Translations under genes and position numbers: made by a program | Origin: an uncultured Dorea sp. | GTDB taxonomy: Bacteria > Bacillota > Clostridia > Lachnospirales > Lachnospiraceae | Direction: 5' to 3' | Assembly (NCBI GenBank): GCA_948602995.1 | Contig: CAPEBR010000045.1 | Coordinates: 1-33,557 of the forward strand | DNA length: 33,557 nt | Notes under the pieces: model-generated | Told to the model about the DNA's origin: nothing | Database searches by the model: none | The model's input: only the letters and a program-made list of their open reading frames with translations | Shown: positions 1 through 8,091 of the stretch, one piece after another | Layout of the letters: every line of letters starts with the position of its first letter | Numbering within the stretch: position 1 is the stretch's first letter

Positions 1-1
1 T

Positions 2-1855
2 GGTATTATTACTAGCGAGGAAACAGAAAAGATAGCAGAGACACCGGCGGATAGACTTAGTGAATTTCCTAAATCCAATTTTTTAAACGCTGTGGTGGAT
101 GGATTTTACGTTGAATGTTTTGATATTGACCGAGCTACAGAAGAGATAACAGAGGAGTCTATCATAACAATTTATCAGACCGGGATTGAAACGAAGAAAT
201 TGTTGTCAAAGTTTGGAATTCATATTGTTGATGAACGTATAATTGATGGCACTACATTAAGACTTAATCCGGATGAAGCGAAACTGCTGTATAATCGTGC
301 TTCGTATCTGATTGCGATGAGTGTCACTGATTTTTCTCAGCTTACGCGAGACCAGGTGTTGGAGGATAAGGCGGAGATTAGTAATGAAGAAAGCTTGATA
401 CCCCATCCGGCCAACGAACCTGTAATAGGAGTTATTGATACACAATTTAATGAAAAGGTGTATTTTCATGAGTGGGTGGAATATATAAATTTACTTGACC
501 CGAATATTCCATTGACAACGAAAGATTATGAGCATGGAACAGAAGTAAGTTATATCATCGTAGATGGTCCGCAAGGTAATCCGGCACTTGATGACGGATG
601 TGGCAGATTCCGAGTACGTCATTTTGGTGTAGCAACACATAGAGGTTTCAGTTCATTTACCGTGTTAAAAATGATACGAAACATTGTTGCCTCAAATAGG
701 GATATTAAAGTATGGAATTTATCATTGGGATCCAAACTCGAAATCAAGCCTAATTTTATTTCTCCAGAGGCAGCAGAACTTGACCGTATACAAAGTGAGT
801 ATGATGTTATTTTCGTTGTTGCAGGGACAAATGTTCCAGCAGGGGAAACGAAAAAAAATATGAGAATTGGCTCACCAGCAGATTCCCTTAATTCTTTGGT
901 AGTCAATGCTGTAGATTTTAGAGGAAAATCAGCATCCTATACTAGAGTTGGTCCTGTATTATCGTTTTTCCATAAGCCTGATATCAGTTATTATGGCGGA
1001 GATGGTTTCAGTTGTATGGATAAAATGGTGGTATGCCGTGATGATATGGGAGCTGCATATGTAAGTGGTACTTCATTTGCAGCACCATGGATTTCGAGAA
1101 AACTTGCATATTTAATTCACATTATGGGGTTGAGTAGAGAGATTGCAAAAGCATTATTGATTGATGCGGCTGCTGGATGGAATAGGAAAGATGATATTTC
1201 ACATAGTATCGGTTATGGTGTCGTTCCCAAACATATTAGTGACATTATGAAATCATCTGATGATGAAATACGTTTTATTTTGACTGGAGCATCTGAGGAA
1301 TATGAGACATACACTTATAATCTTCCAGTACCCGTTGTAGACAATGCACATCCATTTTATGCAAGAGCAACTTTAGTTTATTTTCCTCAATGTGATCGTA
1401 ATCAAGGTGTTGATTATACAAGTACTGAAATGGACATACACTTTGGCAGAGTTGTTATTGAAAATAAAAAAGCTACAATAAAGCCAATAGATAATAACCA
1501 ACAATCGGAAGACAAGTTGGTTACCCTTTATGAAGAAGATGCGAGAAAAATGTATCGGAAATGGGATAATATCAAGCATATTAGTGAAGAGATTAAAGAA
1601 AGAAGAATACCAAGGAAAGCATATGATTTTGGTCTTTGGGGACTTAAGATAAATACGAAAGAACGCTTGCAGAGAAGAAAAGAACCACTTCAATTTGGAG
1701 TAGTTGTAACATTGAAGGAAATGAATGGTGTAAATCGTATTAATGATTTTATCAAGATGTGTATGGCACGTGGCTGGTTGGTTAACCAATTGGATATTGA
1801 GAATCAGTTGGATGTATATGCGAAGGCAGAAGAAGATATAGTATTCGAGCAATAA
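2..1855 (+). CDS. Subtilisin-like S8 family serine peptidase, 5' truncated by window edge
   Basis: The reading frame is open without a stop from the first bases of the window, so the true start lies upstream; the GTG at 92 is only the first start codon in view. Numbered from that GTG, the subtilase catalytic set is visible in order: Asp116 (GVIDTQ), His148 (EHGTEV), oxyanion Asn247 (VAGTN) and Ser328 (SGTSFAAPW). About 200 residues follow the catalytic Ser, including a conserved-looking stretch (LWGLKINTKER, then FGVVVTLKE). No signal peptide can be judged because the N-terminus is missing. This architecture, a cytoplasmic-looking S8 protease with a long C-terminal extension, matches the protease partner of AAA-ATPase/S8 pairs such as IetAS, reported in plasmid stability and phage defence. 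The ATPase would be just upstream, outside the window, so that assignment is inference. The S8 family call itself is secure. Confidence 0.88.
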   Translation, partial: GIITSEETEKIAETPADRLSEFPKSNFLNAVVDGFYVECFDIDRATEEITEESIITIYQTGIETKKLLSKFGIHIVDERIIDGTTLRLNPDEAKLLYNRASYLIAMSVTDFSQLTRDQVLEDKAEISNEESLIPHPANEPVIGVIDTQFNEKVYFHEWVEYINLLDPNIPLTTKDYEHGTEVSYIIVDGPQGNPALDDGCGRFRVRHFGVATHRGFSSFTVLKMIRNIVASNRDIKVWNLSLGSKLEIKPNFISPEAAELDRIQSEYDVIFVVAGTNVPAGETKKNMRIGSPADSLNSLVVNAVDFRGKSASYTRVGPVLSFFHKPDISYYGGDGFSCMDKMVVCRDDMGAAYVSGTSFAAPWISRKLAYLIHIMGLSREIAKALLIDAAAGWNRKDDISHSIGYGVVPKHISDIMKSSDDEIRFILTGASEEYETYTYNLPVPVVDNAHPFYARATLVYFPQCDRNQGVDYTSTEMDIHFGRVVIENKKATIKPIDNNQQSEDKLVTLYEEDARKMYRKWDNIKHISEEIKERRIPRKAYDFGLWGLKINTKERLQRRKEPLQFGVVVTLKEMNGVNRINDFIKMCMARGWLVNQLDIENQLDVYAKAEEDIVFEQ

Positions 1856-1963
1856 TTGAGAAAAGCGCATATGGAAATAGAAGGTGGAATATCTTATCGG
1901 AGTGGATGTAGTTTACAGATCGGATCGCTTATTCAAATGATTAGGTTATTAAAGGAGTAGAAT

Positions 1964-2524
1964 ATGATGAGATACAATAGTGTGGAGGTAGAGGTGATTA
2001 AACTGGGGCTTGATAACATAGAAGCCCTTGGATTGTCAGGTAAAGAGGTGTTGAAGCAGAGCATCGTCTGGCTTAGGGAGAAGTATGAGACAACAGATGA
2101 TGCAAGGTATCTGGATAAAGCGGTGTGGCATATCTATGCTTATTTGGAAATGGGGTATCCTTATGAGAGCGGGAAGGAAGAATTTCAGGCTGTATTGGAT
2201 GCGCTTGGGGAGAAAGAGGAAGATGTGTTCCCGAAACGGAGTTGGGGAAGTAAGAAGATCCCCTTAAAAAAGATGCGGATTAACCAGTTGCTGGGAAAAT
2301 GGAACCCGGGCCTACAGTCAATGAAAATATCTGATGCGGTGGAGGATATCATAGAAAAGTCCCGAAACAGGCAGATCGGGGAATACACGTATCACTGCGG
2401 AAAAGTAATAAAGCAGGATGAGGAAAATACTTTGTGGGAGAATACCTGTAAGCTCTATGTCCGGGAAGAGGAAGTCATATTCCATAATGTAAATAAGGGT
2501 AAATATTACATTCTTGCGGAATGA
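1964..2524 (+). CDS. Hypothetical protein, 186 aa
   Basis: Unrecognised protein. It starts with two consecutive ATG codons preceded by a good ribosome binding site (AAAGGAG, about 8 nt upstream). It is rich in charged residues and predicted mostly helical in the first 130 residues, with a stretch like an alpha-helical repeat (KYETTDDARYLDKAVWHIYA). The last 50 residues look more beta-like. No membrane segment or signal peptide is visible. It lies about 110 bp after the S8 peptidase on the same strand and 126 bp before the LytTR regulator, with a promoter-like region in between, so it more likely belongs with the peptidase than with the lanthipeptide operon. No function is claimed. Confidence 0.7.
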   Translation: MMRYNSVEVEVIKLGLDNIEALGLSGKEVLKQSIVWLREKYETTDDARYLDKAVWHIYAYLEMGYPYESGKEEFQAVLDALGEKEEDVFPKRSWGSKKIPLKKMRINQLLGKWNPGLQSMKISDAVEDIIEKSRNRQIGEYTYHCGKVIKQDEENTLWENTCKLYVREEEVIFHNVNKGKYYILAE

Positions 2525-2547
2525 AAGCATGGATTTTGGTTTTTCGC

Positions 2548-2605
2548 GGTCAAAAATAAAGGTTTAAGGACAAAAGGGTGAAAAAATTTTTATTTATGGT
2601 ATTCT
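2548..2605 (+). promoter_or_regulatory. Candidate LytTR-regulated promoter of the lanthipeptide operon
   Basis: Two imperfect direct repeats, GGTCAAAA (2548-2555) and GGACAAAA (2568-2575), start exactly 20 bp apart, i.e. on the same helical face. They sit just upstream of where a -35 box would be for the extended -10 element TGGTATTCT (2598-2605). No good -35 hexamer is present. This arrangement is typical of promoters activated by LytTR-type response regulators, which bind paired direct repeats about two helical turns apart. The downstream gene encodes such a regulator, so autoregulation is a reasonable inference. The repeats do not match a published consensus that I can quote exactly. Confidence 0.45.
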
Positions 2606-2650
2606 TATAGGTGTGTAAGGCTGAGAGGAATCTACTGGAAGAGAGGACCA

Positions 2651-3370
2651 ATGATGAATATTGCACTTATAGATGATGAGGCGGCAATTTTAGAAAATGT
2701 CAGAAAATGCGTTGAAGATGAGATTGTGCCGCAGGATGAGGCTAACCTCTTTACTTATACACGGGCACAGGACTTTCTTCAGGAAATGGAACAGGGATAT
2801 GAGTTTGATATTCTGGTTTCGGATATTGATATGCCAGACATGGGTGGACTGGAACTAGGAAAACGACTACATGAAAAGGGCGGCAGTCCATATCTGGTAT
2901 TCCTGACGGCATATCTTGAGTATGCGGCAGAGAGTTATCTAATAGAGGCTTATCAATATATTCTCAAAGAAGATATGGAAAAGAGGCTTCCGCCTATACT
3001 GAGACAGTTGATTGACCGTGTGAAGAAGGAGAAAAAGCAGTTCAGGATGGTCGGTACACTGGTAAATAATAAGGTGCGGGTGTACTATAGGGACATGATA
3101 TACATAGAAAAGGACAAGGGATCAAAATATATTTGCTACATAACTGAACATGGCATTTACAAAGAAAGAATCACGTTAAAAAATCTAATTGAGGAACTTG
3201 CTAGTGATGAATTTATCTTAATTGAACGTAGATACATTATAAATGTTTCGCATATTGCCGGTATGAAAGATGGTATGGTTTTGATGGATAATGAGGCGAA
3301 GATATTTGTTAATAGAATCAGCTTCAAGAAAATAAAAGAGCAGATTAGCCTGTACAGGGGGAATCTGTAA
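2651..3370 (+). CDS. LytTR-family response regulator (AgrA-like)
   Basis: Cytoplasmic two-component response regulator of 239 aa. The N-terminal receiver domain (about residues 2-125) has the acidic pair Asp8/Asp9, the phospho-acceptor Asp58 in SDIDMPDMGG, a Thr in FLTAY and the Lys in YILKED. The C-terminal LytTR DNA-binding domain (about 135-235) carries the typical DMIYIEKDKG and FILIERRYIINVSHI stretches. LytTR regulators bind paired direct repeats and often control peptide bacteriocin or quorum-sensing operons. The stop codon overlaps the start of the sensor kinase by one base (TAATG), implying translational coupling. Its likely targets are its own promoter and thereby the lanthipeptide genes. 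The start could be the ATG at 2651 or the next one at 2654. Confidence 0.93.
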   Translation: MMNIALIDDEAAILENVRKCVEDEIVPQDEANLFTYTRAQDFLQEMEQGYEFDILVSDIDMPDMGGLELGKRLHEKGGSPYLVFLTAYLEYAAESYLIEAYQYILKEDMEKRLPPILRQLIDRVKKEKKQFRMVGTLVNNKVRVYYRDMIYIEKDKGSKYICYITEHGIYKERITLKNLIEELASDEFILIERRYIINVSHIAGMKDGMVLMDNEAKIFVNRISFKKIKEQISLYRGNL

Positions 3371-4677
3371 TGGGGACTAAAGCTCTGCTCATAGGAATTT
3401 CTCTTTTTGAAGTGGGGATATTGTACTGGCTACTATGTGGAACAGTGTTAGAAAAAGAATATTTTCGAAAAAAGGATTGGGTAATTCTATATGCAAGTAC
3501 TGTCGGGATAGGTATAAATGCAGGAGGAAATCGCAGTCTGATATTTTTTTCGCAGTATGAATTTATTGTATGTGTTGCTGTCACATGTATATGTGTGTTA
3601 TTGATAAGTGGGCAGTATAAATTTTTAAGAATTATCATAGTTATCTTGTATTATGCCTTAGTGGCGTTGGTGGATTTTTTCGCCGCTTTTGTGAGTATGA
3701 TAGTATTAAGACATGAGTTTAAAAATGTGGTCTACTTATATGCGAATTCAATGGTGGAATGTATCCTCTTTTTTTGTGTAAGGCTTATCGTTGCGTGTTG
3801 TGTATATCAGATTGTCAAACGGAAATATGATAAAGCATACATACGTGAATTTCAGAGTCTGTTGTTGATGGTTATGATTATTATGTGTTTAATGCTGAGG
3901 TACTATCAGATAGCAATTGTAAGTATGATGCTTGAGGGCAGAGAACAGGAAGCAGGAACAGTGGGTCTTTCTCTTATGGGTGTTATGCTGATTATACTTT
4001 TTACAGCAATAGTGTACTTGAAGAACAAGACGCTTGAAAAGGAAAAGGAATTGCTGATTATGCGTGACACTATGGTGGCACAAAAGTATACAGAATTAGA
4101 AACAGCTATAGAAAAGAACCGGCAGTTATCCCATGATCTAAAGAACCATATATTAGTTTTAAAGCATTTTAAGATGGAAGGGGATTATGAAGGGATAGAT
4201 AAATATATAGAAGAAATAGAACAGAACTTTTTTGATATAAAGAGAATAGTCTGGACAGGAAACCAGATAGCAGATATGCTTTTGGAGCAGAAGAGAATCT
4301 TGGCAGAACAGGAAGGTATAGCATTTACAATACAGGCAGTACCGGTTGCAGAATGGATGTTTGATGACAGTGAGACCTGTTCCCTGTTAGGAAATCTTCT
4401 TGACAATGCTATTGAGGCATGTATGAGAATGGACTATAATGCGAATAAATGGGTATCTGTAAAGATAGAGAATCAAAAACAGTTATTATTTATAAAGATA
4501 GAAAACTCTATCAATGAAGCTCCAGTTATGGAGAAGGGAAGGCCAGTATCTGTGAAAGGTGATAAAAAGAGACATGGATATGGATTAAAAAATGTGGAGC
4601 GAATTTTGAATAAATATGATGGTACGATTGCATATTTAAGTAGAGACAAAGCTTTTCAAATTAAGCTTTTGATCTAA
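3370..4677 (+). CDS. GHKL-type sensor histidine kinase (AgrC-like)
   Basis: Membrane sensor kinase of 435 aa. About six or seven hydrophobic segments occupy residues 1-215 (for example LLIGISLFEVGILYWLL), then a short coiled linker, then the phospho-acceptor His255 in QLSHDLKNH. The ATPase domain has an N-box (LLGNLLDNAIEAC) and a G-box (HGYGLKNVERIL), as in the AgrC/HATPase_c_5 group, which normally senses secreted peptides. It is coupled to the preceding response regulator by TAATG and lies only 33 nt before the lanthipeptide precursor. No agrB or agrD is present nearby, so the ligand is not a classical cyclic AgrD peptide. The adjacent lanthipeptide is the obvious candidate ligand, though that is inference from gene order. 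Confidence 0.92.
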   Translation: MGTKALLIGISLFEVGILYWLLCGTVLEKEYFRKKDWVILYASTVGIGINAGGNRSLIFFSQYEFIVCVAVTCICVLLISGQYKFLRIIIVILYYALVALVDFFAAFVSMIVLRHEFKNVVYLYANSMVECILFFCVRLIVACCVYQIVKRKYDKAYIREFQSLLLMVMIIMCLMLRYYQIAIVSMMLEGREQEAGTVGLSLMGVMLIILFTAIVYLKNKTLEKEKELLIMRDTMVAQKYTELETAIEKNRQLSHDLKNHILVLKHFKMEGDYEGIDKYIEEIEQNFFDIKRIVWTGNQIADMLLEQKRILAEQEGIAFTIQAVPVAEWMFDDSETCSLLGNLLDNAIEACMRMDYNANKWVSVKIENQKQLLFIKIENSINEAPVMEKGRPVSVKGDKKRHGYGLKNVERILNKYDGTIAYLSRDKAFQIKLLI

Positions 4678-4710
4678 TAAAACAAATAAACTATTAAGGA
4701 GGAACGTAGT

Positions 4711-4860
4711 ATGCAGCGGAATGCAAATTTAGATTATGCGGGGGATTTATCTATGGAGCTTGAGGAAATAGAGAAGTTAATCCCGAATGAAGAGCAAGTG
4801 GAAAGTGCTTATACGAATACCTTGATGTGCGGGGCATATTTTACATTAATATGTTGTTGA
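4711..4860 (+). CDS. Class II lanthipeptide precursor peptide (LanA), 49 aa
   Basis: Small ORF with an excellent ribosome binding site (AAGGAGG at 4696-4702), 33 nt after the kinase and 188 nt before lanM. The leader is acidic (LSMELEEIEKLIPNEEQ, residues 13-29), as LanM leaders are. The C-terminal region contains Thr35, Thr37, Thr45, Ser32 and Cys40, Cys48, Cys49 and ends in TLICC. That supplies three cysteines for up to three (methyl)lanthionine rings, for example Thr35 or Thr37 with Cys40 and Thr45 with Cys48 or Cys49. A terminal double cysteine recalls lacticin 481/ruminococcin A-type peptides. No GG, GA or GS leader-cleavage motif occurs at the expected place; the nearest precedent is the mersacidin-type leader ending in EA, here Glu31-Ser32-Ala33. 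The core would be about 16 residues if cut after Ala33. Ring pattern and cleavage site are inference. Confidence 0.85.
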   Translation: MQRNANLDYAGDLSMELEEIEKLIPNEEQVESAYTNTLMCGAYFTLICC

Positions 4861-4875
4861 TTTAAGAAGAATAAG

Positions 4876-4971
4876 AAGGCTGTTGTAAAACGATAGATTC
4901 ATACAATGTGTGGCGATGTAAATTTGATAGCTGTATATTGTAAGATTACTATTTTAGCAACAGCCTTTTTT
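4876..4971 (+). terminator. Long-loop terminator/attenuator between lanA and lanM
   Basis: AAGGCTGTTG (4876-4885) pairs perfectly with CAACAGCCTT (4958-4967), and the right arm runs into a TTTTTT tract ending at 4971. Inside this stem AAAA (4887-4890) can pair with TTTT (4952-4955), and TACAAT (4902-4907) can pair with ATTGTA (4937-4942), so the 72-nt loop is itself structured. The position, straight after the precursor stop codon and before the synthetase, is where lanthipeptide operons often carry a partial terminator that keeps precursor mRNA in excess over enzyme mRNA. The loop is longer than in a classical intrinsic terminator, so strength is uncertain. Confidence 0.6.
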
Positions 4972-5048
4972 AGTTTGATCCATATAAAAATAATTTCAGA
5001 TACTATTTAAAATATGTTAGAAGTAATAAAGGAAAGAGGGTAAATGAA

Positions 5049-7829
5049 ATGTTTTTTGAAAGATTTCATGAAACATTAATCAAATCTGGACTCGATTTGT
5101 TGCAACAGAAAGTTCGGGATAAGAATACTTTGGAAAGGATATTCCCAAATTTTAAAGAGCAGTTAGCACATCGTTTGCAAAATATATGTATCAGAACATT
5201 GATTGTAGAAATGCACGATTATGATGACCGCGGACAATTAAAAGGAAAAGATTCAAAAGAAAAATATGAATATTTCTGCAAAGAGATAATCAATAAAGAT
5301 GAGTTTATACAAAGAACATTTGAGTGTTATCCGGTTCTATGCCAGTGCACAGAAGAAGCAGTGAAGAATATGGCGGCATTTTATGCTGACATCATAGAAT
5401 GCTTTCAGAAGGACAGGCAGGCGATACAACAGGTATTCTGCCAGGGGAAAGAAGTGTGGAGTATCCACAGGATAAAAGGCGGCTTTTCAGATGTACATAA
5501 CAAGGGGCGTTGTGTGGTAAGGGTTCTGTTGGACAACGGAGTAGAGATTTTATACAAACCCCGATCAATGGAAAATGAAGAGAGATATACAAAGATGTTG
5601 AAATGGCTGGCAAAAGAGACTGGGATTAGTCAATATGACTATGCAATCTTATCATATTCAGACCATAGTTGGTGTTCTATTGTCGATTATGCATCCTGTG
5701 ATTCGCAGAAGGAACTGGGGGATTACTATGAACGGCTGGGAGTTCAGCTGTTTCTGGCTTATTTGTTGGGAACGAAAGATTTACATTGCGAGAATATTAT
5801 TGTGTTTGGCGGGTTTCCGGTATTGATTGACTTGGAAACTTTAACGAACATCAGGTATAACCGCAACCATGTAACGGCAAATGATGAGATGTTTTATCAA
5901 CTGTCAGAATCCGTATTATATACTGGAATTCTGCCTTTCTATCACTGGAATCAGGAAGGAAAGGGTGTTAACAGCAGTGTAATAAGCGGCGCAGAAGGAC
6001 AGCAATATCCCTTTAAGGTTCCGGTAATCATTCACGGGGGAACTTCTGATATGAGGATTGCATACCAGCATCTGGAATCAATGAAGAACCAGAATCTTGC
6101 AACGATAAAGGGAGAGTTTAGAGCCCCTTTATTGTATATGGAGAATCTGCAAAAAGGATTTCGGGCAGCGTATCTTGCGGTTGTGAAGAAAAAAGAGGAA
6201 TTTCGTATATTATTAGGGAGGTTGAAAGGCTTGAAGTGCCGGTATCTGGTGGCAGATACACAACGTTACGGTATGGTTCTGTCGGCTTCCTATCATCCGA
6301 AGTTGCTGAGAAATCACGCAGAACGGGAGCATTTTCTCTATTCTATGCAAAAGGGGCGGAAGCAAGACGAGAAAGAAATCGTGGATAGGGAAGTTAAGGC
6401 ATTATCACGAGGTGATATTCCTTATTTTTACTATAATATGGATGCGAAGGATCTGGCAGATAGCCAGGGTGGGAGAATCAAAAATTACTTTGCGTGCAGA
6501 CCGATGGATTTGCTATATCAAAAATTAGAAGAATTGCGTGAAGAAGATATGGAAAGGCAATGCAGATATATAGAACTTGCATTGGAAATGACGACCGATA
6601 GAAGCGAACGGTTTATGAACGGGGTATACCGTTCAAAGGAATACAATATTTTGAAAATAGATAAGGCTGTAAAGGCATTACGATTGAAGAAGAACATTGA
6701 GTTATTGACGGAACGTGTACTGCGAAATGCAGTATGGAACTGTGAGCATAATGAAGTGAGTTGGTATACGGTGCAATTTTCTAACGGAAGCCGTAAGAAC
6801 TGGTCGATTTGTCCGATGAATATGTATCTGTATGACGGCTTGGCGGGAATGCTGTTATTAATGTACAGCCTGAGGAGGACAGATAGGAGAACGGAGATTG
6901 TTGATATTTATGAAAATCTGAAAAAACGTCTGTTCCAATATACAGATTCAGGGCTAGAGTCACTAGAGCATCTTCAAACCCAGAATACAGGAATATTTGA
7001 AGGGGAAGGTTCTGTCATATATACATATTTGTTACTGTATCAGGAGGGGGCGGGAGAGGAATACCTGGATTATGCGAAAAGACACGTTAGAATCATTGAG
7101 CAATTAATTGAGGGAGATGGAAAGTACGATTTGCTTAATGGAAATGCAGGGGCAATTCAGGCATTGTTATTGTTATATGAGATAATTCCGGATAAAACTT
7201 ATCTTGAGATGGCAAAGAGGGCAGCAGATATGCTGGAGAAGTCAGCAGAAAAACAAGAACGGGGAATTGGCTGGATGACAGAAGAAATTCCGTCCATGGC
7301 AGGAGCAGCACACGGAAATGGTGGGATATTGATGGCGTTTCTACACTTGTGGTATCTGACATCGAAAGGCAAATATGAACAATTGGCGGAGAAGATCTGG
7401 GCATATGAAGAATCATTATATAATCCGGAGATAAACAACTGGATGGATGTACGGACGGAAAAACAAAATATAGATGATATAGGAGCCATGGCATGGTGTC
7501 ATGGGGCTCCGGGAATCTTGTATTCAAGGATGAAGTGCTATAAATATGTAAAAGATCAGAAATGGAAGAAGCGCCTTGGAAAAGATGTGTGCAGGGCTTA
7601 TAAAAAATTAAAGGAGTATTGGAGAAGGGATAGTTGGTGTTTGTGCCACGGGACATGTGGGAATCTTTGGATATTAGAAAAGGCATCAGAGGTTCTGGGG
7701 GATAAAGAGGGGGTATTTAATAGTTATCTGGCATGGGAGAAGGTTCAGCTGTTACCGCAGGAAAAGGAGAATCCAGGACTTTTGAATGGATATGGAGGGA
7801 TTTTACTTTACCTAGTGCAAAAACAATGA
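5049..7829 (+). CDS. lanM: Class II lanthipeptide synthetase LanM
   Basis: Bifunctional enzyme of 926 aa, within the usual 900-1100 aa range, that phosphorylates and dehydrates Ser/Thr of the precursor and then cyclises them onto Cys. The N-terminal lipid-kinase-like dehydratase domain shows Lys170 (YKPRS), Asp244-His246-Asn249 (DLHCEN) and Asp261/Glu263 (LIDLETL). A further conserved block is TQRYGMVLSASYHPKLL. The C-terminal LanC-like cyclase domain (about residues 590-926) has HGNGG, and zinc ligands Cys817 (WCHGAPG) and Cys866-His867 (CHGTCGN). All key residues appear intact. It starts with ATG behind AAAGAGGG, 188 nt after the precursor. No transporter with a C39 peptidase, subtilisin-like LanP or LanFEG immunity gene follows within the window, so export and leader removal must be supplied elsewhere or are absent. 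Confidence 0.95.
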   Translation: MFFERFHETLIKSGLDLLQQKVRDKNTLERIFPNFKEQLAHRLQNICIRTLIVEMHDYDDRGQLKGKDSKEKYEYFCKEIINKDEFIQRTFECYPVLCQCTEEAVKNMAAFYADIIECFQKDRQAIQQVFCQGKEVWSIHRIKGGFSDVHNKGRCVVRVLLDNGVEILYKPRSMENEERYTKMLKWLAKETGISQYDYAILSYSDHSWCSIVDYASCDSQKELGDYYERLGVQLFLAYLLGTKDLHCENIIVFGGFPVLIDLETLTNIRYNRNHVTANDEMFYQLSESVLYTGILPFYHWNQEGKGVNSSVISGAEGQQYPFKVPVIIHGGTSDMRIAYQHLESMKNQNLATIKGEFRAPLLYMENLQKGFRAAYLAVVKKKEEFRILLGRLKGLKCRYLVADTQRYGMVLSASYHPKLLRNHAEREHFLYSMQKGRKQDEKEIVDREVKALSRGDIPYFYYNMDAKDLADSQGGRIKNYFACRPMDLLYQKLEELREEDMERQCRYIELALEMTTDRSERFMNGVYRSKEYNILKIDKAVKALRLKKNIELLTERVLRNAVWNCEHNEVSWYTVQFSNGSRKNWSICPMNMYLYDGLAGMLLLMYSLRRTDRRTEIVDIYENLKKRLFQYTDSGLESLEHLQTQNTGIFEGEGSVIYTYLLLYQEGAGEEYLDYAKRHVRIIEQLIEGDGKYDLLNGNAGAIQALLLLYEIIPDKTYLEMAKRAADMLEKSAEKQERGIGWMTEEIPSMAGAAHGNGGILMAFLHLWYLTSKGKYEQLAEKIWAYEESLYNPEINNWMDVRTEKQNIDDIGAMAWCHGAPGILYSRMKCYKYVKDQKWKKRLGKDVCRAYKKLKEYWRRDSWCLCHGTCGNLWILEKASEVLGDKEGVFNSYLAWEKVQLLPQEKENPGLLNGYGGILLYLVQKQ

Positions 7830-8091
7830 CAGGTAATTGTAAGCATTTTCGGTTTAATTCGTGTAGAAAGAAATTTTTGACAGCCAAAAATGCATTCTTA
7901 CGGACAATGGGTAGAATTCTTAAGAAAAAAATGTATACTGGAAGATAAGATGTTTTACAAGACGTGAATTGAAAGGAGGGAATGTATATTATCATGTAAA
8001 ACAAACGAAAGAGTAAATTTTCCGGTTTAAAGCTAAAGTTTTTTGCTCTAACATTGTGTTAATTAAAAATATGTGTTTTAAGGAGATAATT
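7830..8091. other. Intergenic stretch after lanM
   Basis: About 260 bp without a supported gene. A possible long-range pairing is GTTTTACA with TGTAAAAC around 7950-8000, flanking an AAAGGAGGG motif that leads only into a five-codon ORF. An AGAG/CTCT hairpin lies near 8010-8050. I see no T-tract terminator directly behind lanM and no transporter or immunity gene fragment. A TTGACA-like box occurs near 7879 but has no matching -10 at proper spacing. Confidence 0.4.

Noticed and set aside
1373..1870. 165-codon open frame antisense to the S8 peptidase
   Set aside because: It lies wholly opposite a gene with clear catalytic motifs, has no ribosome binding site, and its protein is low-complexity Ile/Phe-rich, as expected from a shadow of AT-rich coding sequence.
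4678..5048. Possible agrB/agrD genes expected next to an AgrC-like kinase
   Set aside because: The only small peptide gene here has Thr/Cys lanthipeptide features and is followed by LanM; no AgrB-like membrane protease is encoded nearby.
7135..7686. 183-codon open frame antisense to lanM
   Set aside because: It overlaps the cyclase zinc-ligand region of lanM, has no start signal and no recognisable domain.
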